Part shown: piece by piece, positions 42,506 to 49,924 of the stretch
Position numbering within the stretch: position 1 is the first letter of the stretch
Layout of the letters: the number at the start of each line of letters is the position of its first letter
Assembly (NCBI GenBank): GCA_002353825.1
Contig: DEKJ01000031.1
Location: 1-64,000, forward strand
Reading direction: 5' to 3'
Origin: Prevotella sp. UBA2725
GTDB lineage: Bacteria > Bacteroidota > Bacteroidia > Bacteroidales > Bacteroidaceae
DNA length: 64,000 nt
Notes under the pieces: generated by a model
What the model was told of the DNA's origin: nothing
Database searches by the model: none
Seen by the model: only the letters and a program-made list of their open reading frames with translations
Translations under genes and position numbers: made by a program

Positions 42506-44227
42506 TTATTTCAACGGATAAACCTTTGCTTTGCCGCCCTTGACGGCGATTGATGTATACGGTGTTGATGGGAAGACGAGGTTTGTCATGGCCATCTTGC
42601 CGTCGGCATCGAATGCTTCAACGCTGCTCTTGTCGATGAAGAGCTGAAGCGTCTTGATACGTCCGCGCGTCGGAGCCTTGGTCACTGCGGGGAAGTCGGT
42701 ACTGAAACTCACATCGCCACTCTTTGTGCGGTCCATTGTGAATGTCTCTTTGGCTGCATTGTAAGTCATCACGACACGCTCGCCCTTACCATTGGACAGT
42801 GTGATTGTCGCATTGTTATGAAGCTGCACATCGACACGGCAGGCGGGAGAGAGCGAAGCCTGAGGTTTCTTGGAGAAGGCGGCGAGCACCTCGGGAGACG
42901 GCTTCACACTGACATAGCCTGTGTCTTTGTATTCGAAGTAGCCGAGGTCGCGGGCGATGCCGTTAGCGGAGCGGTATTGCTTTGTCGGCACTTGGTTGGC
43001 ATACTGCCAGTTACTCATCCAGGTCATGGCGACATGTCGGCCGTCAGGTGCATTGTCGAACGTGACCGTAGCATAGTGATCCTTACCCCAGTCCATCCAT
43101 TTCTTCACCGAAGGATCAGTGTCGCAAGTGAACTTATGTCCATCGAAAGAGCCGGTGAAATACTGTGTAGCTGAGCCACCCTGAGGTCCGCCCGGGTTGA
43201 TATTGCAAACGAGAACCCACTTGCTGTTGCCCATGTCGAGCAGATCGGGGCACTCCCACACACCGGCGTGCGAGCCGTAGGTCTCGCCGAAGTCGCTCTC
43301 GAAGGTCCAGTCCTTGAGGTTCTTCGAAGAGAAGATCTTCATGTGTTGCTTCTCCGAGACGATGAGGATCCAGCTCTTCGTGGGCTCATACCAGATGATA
43401 TGCGGGTCGCGGAAGTCGGGGATGTCGGACACTAAAAGTGGATTGTCCTCATACTTGGTGAAGGTCTTTCCGTTGTCGGTGCTGTAGGCCATGCATTGCT
43501 TCTGTGCCTTGCCAGCAGAGGTGTAGTAGGCGATGATGGCACCGGGACCGAAGCCGGCGGTGTTGGCGGAGTCGACGACGGAACAGCCGCTGAAGATCGT
43601 GCCCAAAGCGTCGGGCTCGATAGCCTCGCCCTCAAACTTCCAGTGGATGAGGTCTGTGGAAGTGGAGTGTCCCCACGTCATATTCTCCCACTGCGAGCCA
43701 TAGGGATTATACTGGAAGTAGAGGTGCCAGACACCGTCTTTATAGAACAGACCGTTAGGATCGTTCATCCAGCCGTAGGCCGGCGTATGGTGATAGAGGG
43801 GCCGAAACTTCTCGCGGTTGGTCATATCAATGGCATGGGAGGTCTTCACCAGCTTCCACGCGGCAAAATCGCTGGTTGCGGCCTTGCTGGCTGAGTTCGC
43901 TGCATCACCACGGTTGACGATGATATCCAGGAGCACCGACTTGCCCTGCCCATCAGCGAAGCGACGGACGTTGAGCGGCACATAGTAGTCGGCCTTGTTG
44001 ACAGCGAGCCTCACATTGAACTCCTGCACCACGTTGTTGTTGCTTATCACCCGGATATGATCCGTGTTCTGGCTCTCCTCGACGGGGAGGAGCACATAGC
44101 CGTCGGCGGTATTGACGCGCAGCATGACATGGTCGTCGGCGAGGACCTTCGTTTTCATTGTCTGGGCTGATGCCGCCAGTGTACACAATGACAAGGCGGC
44201 AGTCAGCATAAGTGTTTTAGTCTTCAT
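42506..44227 (-). CDS. GH32 fructan hydrolase (exo-levanase/inulinase-type)
   Basis: The 573-aa protein has a signal peptide (1-22, ending ASAQ), an N-terminal beta domain (~25-130), the five-bladed propeller catalytic domain and a C-terminal beta-sandwich. Catalytic residues are nucleophile Asp156 in WMNDPNG, transition-state stabiliser Asp274 in FRDPH and acid/base Glu325 in WECPDL. It releases fructose from levan, inulin or sucrose; bond specificity cannot be read from sequence. There is no lipobox, so it is likely periplasmic. It lies 25 nt after susD. Confidence 0.92.
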   Translation of the reverse strand: MKTKTLMLTAALSLCTLAASAQTMKTKVLADDHVMLRVNTADGYVLLPVEESQNTDHIRVISNNNVVQEFNVRLAVNKADYYVPLNVRRFADGQGKSVLLDIIVNRGDAANSASKAATSDFAAWKLVKTSHAIDMTNREKFRPLYHHTPAYGWMNDPNGLFYKDGVWHLYFQYNPYGSQWENMTWGHSTSTDLIHWKFEGEAIEPDALGTIFSGCSVVDSANTAGFGPGAIIAYYTSAGKAQKQCMAYSTDNGKTFTKYEDNPLLVSDIPDFRDPHIIWYEPTKSWILIVSEKQHMKIFSSKNLKDWTFESDFGETYGSHAGVWECPDLLDMGNSKWVLVCNINPGGPQGGSATQYFTGSFDGHKFTCDTDPSVKKWMDWGKDHYATVTFDNAPDGRHVAMTWMSNWQYANQVPTKQYRSANGIARDLGYFEYKDTGYVSVKPSPEVLAAFSKKPQASLSPACRVDVQLHNNATITLSNGKGERVVMTYNAAKETFTMDRTKSGDVSFSTDFPAVTKAPTRGRIKTLQLFIDKSSVEAFDADGKMAMTNLVFPSTPYTSIAVKGGKAKVYPLK

Positions 44228-44252
44228 GATTTAGTTTTCTGAATAATCTTTT

Positions 44253-45992
44253 TTAATAACCCTTGTTCTGCGTGTACAGTCCTGGAATATAGAACATCTG
44301 GTTGTAAGGGATAGGCATATACTCATTCTTCTCTTTCGTGAAATGAGCATCCTTATAGTATTGTGCATAGGTCTGTCCGTCGTACGAGTCTTTAGCCTCT
44401 TTCTTGAAATAGGCGTTCAGCGTAGACGACAGCAGTCCCCAGCGGCGCAGGTCGAAGAAGCGCTCGTGCTCCTGGCCCATTTCCAGTCGGCGCTCCCAGC
44501 GCAGGCACTGGCGTGCTTTCTCCTTCGTAGCGAAGTAAGACTCCGGATAGGGCTTAATCTCACACTGGTCAGCGGCATAGTCGATATGTTTGTTGATGGA
44601 GTTGGCAGCACGCTGGCGAATGTCATTGATGATGGTGCGGGCCTCGGAGAGACGGTCAAGCTCTATGAGTGCCTCGGCACGGTCGAGCATGGTCTGTGTA
44701 TAGCGGAGCATGTACTCGTTCATGGCAAAAGCCTGCCAGGGATAATTGTAGGTCTCACCCTTGCTGCGCTGCGGCACACACTTCAGGTCTGTGTAGTAGC
44801 CGTAGGTGTTCGGTGTACGGGAATTAGCCTTTGTCTGTGTGTACTCCTTCTCATATTTATAAGGGAAGGTAGGCATACCTACGGTATGGAACAAGCGCGG
44901 ATCCCACTTCTGTGCGGTAGGCTGTCCATTGACCGGATAGTCGTTCGTTTCAGAGTAAGTATCAAACTCTGGCAGACCATCCTTGGTCTTGAAAGCGTTG
45001 ACAAAGTCCTGGGAGGGTTTCTGGAAGTCCCAGCCGCAAGACCACAGGCCCCATGTGCCGTTCAGCGTGTTCGACCAGTTGGCACGGCCAAAGGTGGTAT
45101 GGTCATCCTTATAGTCGGAAGCCTGGATAGAGAAGATACTCTCTTTGCTGTTCTTATAGTCGGGAAGGAAAATGTCACCATAATCCTCGAGGTAGCCATA
45201 TTTGCCGGAACGGATCACTACATCCGTATAGTCGACAACCTTCTGCATATAGTCTTTGTTGATGAAGTTGACACCTGTGGTCTCTTCATAACCGTCACCC
45301 CATGCGCGGTCAAGATAGCACTTGGCGAGGTAAGCAGCAGCTGCTACCTTGTTGGCACGTCCGCCACCGTCAGTGGTCTGCTCTGGGAGATTATCGTAAG
45401 CATACTCGAAGTCACCGATAATCTTGTCCCACAGCTGCTCGTGGGTCAGTGCGTCATTGCGGGTCTGCTCCTGAGTACCGTTCTTATACACTTCCTCGTC
45501 GATCCAAGGAATCTTGTTGAACACCGTGAAGAGCTTGTAATAGAAATGAGCGCGCAGGAACTTCACCTCCGCCAGGCGCTGCTTGGTCGTAGCCTCTCCA
45601 AGCTTGCTGTTGCCATACTCATTGAGGGAGAGGATGGCACGGTTGCAACGGGAGATGGAGCAATAGAGATGGTACCAGAGCTCATCGAGATGGCCCAGCG
45701 TCGGTGTCAATGTAGAGAACACCTCCACCTGGTGATAATCAGTATCTGTGGTACCCGAACCCCCTTTGAGGCAGTCGTCGGAGGCTAAGTCACCATAAGG
45801 CCAAAGATTGAACGGATAGGTATACCAGCAGTCGCCCAGCATGGCGTAGGCACTGGTCACCATTCCCTCCGGATCCTGGAAAGCCTTGTCTTCGTCAATG
45901 ACAGCCGTAGGCTTGTAATCAAGGTAGTCGTCGCAGCCTGTGAGGGAGAAAGTCAGGCAGAGCGCTATAATGGGAATGAAAAACTTTTTCAT
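44253..45992 (-). CDS. SusD-like fructan-binding surface lipoprotein
   Basis: The 579-aa lipoprotein has lipobox LTGC with lipidated Cys20 followed by DDYLDYKP, the usual SusD start. It has the TPR-rich SusD fold: a RagB/SusD N-terminal segment with FLRAHFYYKLFTVFNKIPW, and C-terminal ECLRWERRLEMGQEHERFFDLRRWG-type segments. It caps the SusC transporter and captures oligosaccharide at the cell surface. It follows susC after 21 nt. Fructan specificity is inferred from the neighbouring GH32, fructokinase and BT1754-like sensor. Confidence 0.92.
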   Translation of the reverse strand: MKKFFIPIIALCLTFSLTGCDDYLDYKPTAVIDEDKAFQDPEGMVTSAYAMLGDCWYTYPFNLWPYGDLASDDCLKGGSGTTDTDYHQVEVFSTLTPTLGHLDELWYHLYCSISRCNRAILSLNEYGNSKLGEATTKQRLAEVKFLRAHFYYKLFTVFNKIPWIDEEVYKNGTQEQTRNDALTHEQLWDKIIGDFEYAYDNLPEQTTDGGGRANKVAAAAYLAKCYLDRAWGDGYEETTGVNFINKDYMQKVVDYTDVVIRSGKYGYLEDYGDIFLPDYKNSKESIFSIQASDYKDDHTTFGRANWSNTLNGTWGLWSCGWDFQKPSQDFVNAFKTKDGLPEFDTYSETNDYPVNGQPTAQKWDPRLFHTVGMPTFPYKYEKEYTQTKANSRTPNTYGYYTDLKCVPQRSKGETYNYPWQAFAMNEYMLRYTQTMLDRAEALIELDRLSEARTIINDIRQRAANSINKHIDYAADQCEIKPYPESYFATKEKARQCLRWERRLEMGQEHERFFDLRRWGLLSSTLNAYFKKEAKDSYDGQTYAQYYKDAHFTKEKNEYMPIPYNQMFYIPGLYTQNKGY

Positions 45993-46013
45993 TGTATTGT
46001 TATGTTAAGATGT

Positions 46014-49000
46014 TTAGAAACCAATTTGCAGTCCGAAAGAGAGAGAGGAAGCGAGCGGGTAGTTCCAGTTCGGGTTCTCTGGATCTGAGCAGGTGAGACT
46101 GCTGCTCTTGATGGTGAGCAGGTTCTGACCGGAGAAATATACGCGTGCGCTCTGCACGAAGAGTTTGCTGAGCAGGTTCTTTGGGAACGTATAGCCGATC
46201 TGCAGTGTACGCAGTTTCAGGTACGAGCCGTTCTCTACGAAGTAAGAGGACACACGGCCTTCATCACCGGTGTTGTTTGTTGTCAGTGCCGGGATAGAAG
46301 AGCTTGTGTTGTCGGTTGTCCATGCGCCGAGCAGACGGCTGCCCTTGTTGGAACCGGCATCGGTGAGACTCCAGAAATCGGTCTGGAACTTCTGATTGTT
46401 GTACACGTCGACATTAGCCACGCCCTGCCAGAACATCGTAAAGTCGAAGTTCTTATAGGTCAGGCCTATGTTCAGACCATAAGAGAATGCTGGCACAGGA
46501 TCGAGAATCCAGGTCTCATCCTCCTGATTGATGACGCCGTTGTCGTCCAGATCGGCATATTTCAGTCCGCCGACACGTGCGCCCGGCTGTCCTGACTTGG
46601 CTACCTCCTCTTGATTCTGGAAGATGCCGTCAGCCACATAGCCTACGATAGAGCCATAAGGCTTCTTTGCCTCGACAAGGTTCTGCTTGGTCGTATGTGC
46701 GTATGAACCTGTAGTAGAGGAGGGCAGACTTGTCACACGGTTGCGGTAGAAGTCGAGGTTACCGTTGAGGTTCAGTCCCAGACCGCAAGCTAAGGTCTTG
46801 CGATAGCCCAGGGTGAACTCCATACCCCAGTCACGGAGCGAAGGACCATTGGACCAACGGGCACCACCCTCACCCATAACTGCCAAATAAGCAGGGTTGA
46901 TGAGCATGTCGTTGATATTCTTGATATAAGCATCAATGGTACCATACAGGCTGTTCTGGAACAGTGTGTAGTCGAGACCGATGTTATACTGTGTGGTAGA
47001 CTCCCATTTGAGGTCATCGTTGGCTGTCTGTGTGGCCCGGTAGCCGGAAGGGTAGGTGCCGGAGCCTGCCAGATACAGGTCATAGGCTGTGGAGGTGACA
47101 CGGTCGAGTCCATAGTCGGTGACATACAAGCCATAGTGTGCGTTGTTGTCGATGCCCTGGTTACCGGTCTTACCCCAGGAGAGTCGAAGCTTGGCGTCGT
47201 CAAGCCATTTCTCTTTCAGCAACTGAGAGAAACGGAAGCCGAGAGAGGCAGCCGGGAAGTTACCCCAGCGATGCTTGGCACCGAAGCGGGACGAGCCATC
47301 ATGACGTAAGGTGAACGAAGCCAGCAGGAGGTCGGCATAGTTATAGTCGGCTTTCCCGAAGAAAGAAGCGAGCCGATAGCCTACCTTGGCGCCGGTGTTG
47401 CGCATGGTGCCTGTAGCCGCATTCGGCCACATATAATCAACATCCTCGAAAGCATAGCCCTCGGAAAGCGCGTGGAAGTCGACAGAGCTCTGCTTGTTGA
47501 TCTCAGAGCCTAACAGCACGTTGAAATGATGCTGTGCCTTGATGTCGAAGAGATAGTTCAGCGTGTTAGACCAGGTATAGTTGGTGTTGTTGGTCTGTCC
47601 CAAGTCGGTCTTGGCAATATTGTTGTTCACAATATCTGAAGCGTACGTATGCGTCATTGCGTTGATGAACGACGTGGTGTAGTCGATACCGAAGTTGGAG
47701 CGGAAGACGAGTCCTTTTAATGGCTTGATGTCGATAAAGGCATTGCCAAAGACCCGCCAGTAGTCGAGGTGGTTGTCCTTGTTATGGTAAAGCTCGCGCA
47801 GCGGGTTCTGTCGGTCGCTCATACCCCCTACCGGTCCGGCGAATGTGGTACCGTCCTTCTCGTAAACAGGGACGGTCGGCGCCATCTTGAGCGCGTTCTC
47901 CATAGGAGCAGAATCCACCTGCTTATTATAAGATAATGTGAAGTTCTCGCCTACGGTCACCACCTTGTTGATGTTGAAGGAGGTGTTCATACGGGCGGAA
48001 AGGCTCTCGAAGTTGGTATATTTCAGGATACCGCTGTTGTTCTTATAACCTAAAGAGAACAGCTCCGAGGCTTTGTCTGTAGCCTTAGAGATAGCCACGT
48101 TGTAGTTCTGTGAGAAGCCGGTACGCGAGATGGCGTCTATCCAGTCGGTGTCGGAGAATCCCATCGTCTGCTTACTGTTGATGTAACCATTATATCGTCC
48201 GTTGACGGTATAGTTGACATACTGGCTTGTAGAAGGATTCCATACCGTGATGCCCACACCCTGTGGCGCATTCAGCGTCAGGCCATAGTTGTTCGCATAA
48301 GCTTCAGGATCAAGGCCATCGTTCAGCGCGGCCTGAGCCATCGCTGTGGCATAGCCCTTGGTGTCGAGGAGTTTCATCTTCGACTGGGAGGTGTAGAACT
48401 GTGCCGTGAGGTTTGAAGTGAAGTCGATATTGATTCTGTCATTCTTCTTTCCGTGCTTGGTTGTGATGATGATGACACCATTTGCGGCACGGGAACCGTA
48501 GATAGATGCCGAAGCAGCATCCTTCAAGACCTGCATCGACTCGATGTCGTTGTTGTTGAGGGTGTTCAGACTTCCAGCCGTCATAGGAACCCCATCAATG
48601 ATATAAAGCGGGTCCTGAGAAGAGTTGAACGAGCCAATACCACGGATTCTCACCGTTGCGGTTCCGCTCGGTGAACCAGTATCTGTAATGGTCATACCTG
48701 CCACTTTACCTTGCAATGACTTCATCGGATCTGCATCCGGAGAAGTTGTGATGCCCTCTGTTTTTACAACAGATACGGCACCCGTCAAGTCAGCCTTACG
48801 CTGGACCTGATAACCTGTAACAACAACTTCGCTAAGTTCTTTAGAATTTTCTACTAATTTGATTTGAAGATTTGGAGCGGCCTTCACGTCTTGCGTGGAG
48901 AAGCCAATGTAAGAAATAGTAAGGGTCGTACCTTGCGGAACCTTTACGGAGAAGTGACCGTCGAGGTCGGTAACAGCACCATTGGAGGTACCTTTCTGGA

Positions 49001-49136
49001 TGACAGATGCACCGATGACCGGCTCGCCATTGTTGTCAACGACAGTTCCCGAAACAGTGATGTCTCCGTTTTGTGCGAATGCTGATACAGTAGCCGAAGC
49101 CATAAGTGCCAGCAAGAAGAACTTGAGATGTCTCAT
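46014..49136 (-). CDS. SusC-like TonB-dependent outer-membrane transporter
   Basis: The 1040-aa protein has a signal peptide (1-22), a CarboxypepD_reg-like domain (~28-105: ITVSGTVVDNNGEPVIGASV...), the SusC hallmark ELSEVVVTGYQVQRKADLTGAV, a plug domain with the DPLYIIDGVPM motif, and a large 22-strand-type barrel ending in SLSFGLQIGF. It has no STN domain, so it should not signal to an anti-sigma factor. It imports fructan oligosaccharides with its SusD partner. Confidence 0.93.
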   Translation of the reverse strand: MRHLKFFLLALMASATVSAFAQNGDITVSGTVVDNNGEPVIGASVIQKGTSNGAVTDLDGHFSVKVPQGTTLTISYIGFSTQDVKAAPNLQIKLVENSKELSEVVVTGYQVQRKADLTGAVSVVKTEGITTSPDADPMKSLQGKVAGMTITDTGSPSGTATVRIRGIGSFNSSQDPLYIIDGVPMTAGSLNTLNNNDIESMQVLKDAASASIYGSRAANGVIIITTKHGKKNDRINIDFTSNLTAQFYTSQSKMKLLDTKGYATAMAQAALNDGLDPEAYANNYGLTLNAPQGVGITVWNPSTSQYVNYTVNGRYNGYINSKQTMGFSDTDWIDAISRTGFSQNYNVAISKATDKASELFSLGYKNNSGILKYTNFESLSARMNTSFNINKVVTVGENFTLSYNKQVDSAPMENALKMAPTVPVYEKDGTTFAGPVGGMSDRQNPLRELYHNKDNHLDYWRVFGNAFIDIKPLKGLVFRSNFGIDYTTSFINAMTHTYASDIVNNNIAKTDLGQTNNTNYTWSNTLNYLFDIKAQHHFNVLLGSEINKQSSVDFHALSEGYAFEDVDYMWPNAATGTMRNTGAKVGYRLASFFGKADYNYADLLLASFTLRHDGSSRFGAKHRWGNFPAASLGFRFSQLLKEKWLDDAKLRLSWGKTGNQGIDNNAHYGLYVTDYGLDRVTSTAYDLYLAGSGTYPSGYRATQTANDDLKWESTTQYNIGLDYTLFQNSLYGTIDAYIKNINDMLINPAYLAVMGEGGARWSNGPSLRDWGMEFTLGYRKTLACGLGLNLNGNLDFYRNRVTSLPSSTTGSYAHTTKQNLVEAKKPYGSIVGYVADGIFQNQEEVAKSGQPGARVGGLKYADLDDNGVINQEDETWILDPVPAFSYGLNIGLTYKNFDFTMFWQGVANVDVYNNQKFQTDFWSLTDAGSNKGSRLLGAWTTDNTSSSIPALTTNNTGDEGRVSSYFVENGSYLKLRTLQIGYTFPKNLLSKLFVQSARVYFSGQNLLTIKSSSLTCSDPENPNWNYPLASSLSFGLQIGF

Positions 49137-49194
49137 GCCTACTGTTTTTAAGTTGTTAATTATGTATTTTCTACTTTGTTTTCAAGTAACGCTG

Positions 49195-49202
49195 CAAAAT
49201 TA
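49195..49202 (-). promoter_or_regulatory. -7 box of the susC operon
   Basis: TAATTTTG on the minus strand, 58 nt before the susC start, without a good -33. That fits an operon that needs an activator such as the downstream-encoded hybrid regulator. Confidence 0.55.
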
Positions 49203-49309
49203 ACGACTTATAGCTTTCGAGGCTTAAAAATTACGTTCAAAAGGTTTCAATATTGTTACATGTAACAAGATTTAAAGTGTATGTCTGATTATTAAAAGGC
49301 TTATTCTCA

Positions 49310-49441
49310 TCGTCTTACACGTGTCCGCCAGTTGTTCGACACGTGACCGCATGTTGTTTGACACGTGACAGCCAATTATTTGACACGTGGCAGCCGATTA
49401 TTCGACACGTGACAGCCGATTTTTCGACACGCGACACATTA
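49310..49441. repeat. 22-bp phased repeat array, 6 units, CACGTG core
   Basis: CACGTG cores lie at 49318, 49340, 49362, 49384, 49406 and 49428 (the last is CACGCG), exactly 22 bp apart, with linkers such as ACAGCCGATTATTCGA. In reverse complement the unit matches the 23307-23394 array. It ends directly at the left edge of nested palindrome copy 5. Confidence 0.88.
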
Positions 49442-49445
49442 CACA

Positions 49446-49726
49446 GCCTCGGAGAGGCTGAATTCTTCATAACCCCAGGCAAGGAGCGTAGCGACGTAGC
49501 CTGGGGTTTAAGCAGAGGACGAATTAACTGATTCTCAGCCTCGGAGAGGCTGAATGCGCCTTGGCGCGCTATGTTGGATACAACTCATTAACGACATTGC
49601 GCACTACGTGCAGTCAGCCTCTCCGAGGCTGGAGGTCATGTATCTGCACACATTCAAAAATCCCCAGACTGCAGTCGCTATCGCTCTTTTAGTCTGGGGT
49701 TATCAAAGATTGTGCCTCTCCGAGGC
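49446..49726. repeat. 280-bp nested palindromic element, copy 5
   Basis: This 281-bp copy has the terminal palindromes at 49446-49458 and 49714-49726 and the same internal order of hairpins as copies 1 and 3. It is flanked on both sides by 22-bp arrays. The 788-bp gap between susC and the sensor gene consists almost entirely of this element, the two arrays and the susC promoter region. Confidence 0.87.
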
Positions 49727-49746
49727 ACTTTTCAAATGAAAGAACA

Positions 49747-49922
49747 TTGTCCGGCACGTGGCAGCAAATCGGCTGACACATGGTAGCAGATCTGCTGGCG
49801 TTCGACAGACAATTATTCGACGTTCGACAAACGATTGTTCGACGTTCGACAAACGATTATTCGGCGTTCGACAAACGATTGTTTGGCGTTCGACGGAAAA
49901 TCGTTTGGCGTTCGACGAACGA
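49747..49922. repeat. 22-bp phased repeat array, 8 units, core switching from CACGTG to CGTTCG
   Basis: Core centres at 49757.5, 49779.5 ... 49911.5 are exactly 22 bp apart. The first two units have CACGTG/CACATG cores; the remaining six have CGTTCG within GACGTTCGAC. The change of core occurs without loss of register. The array ends 2 bp from the sensor gene's stop codon. Confidence 0.87.
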
Positions 49923-49924
49923 TG

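Noticed and set aside
44343..45788. 481-aa open frame opposite susD
   Set aside because: Antisense shadow; no signal or domain, and susD is certain.
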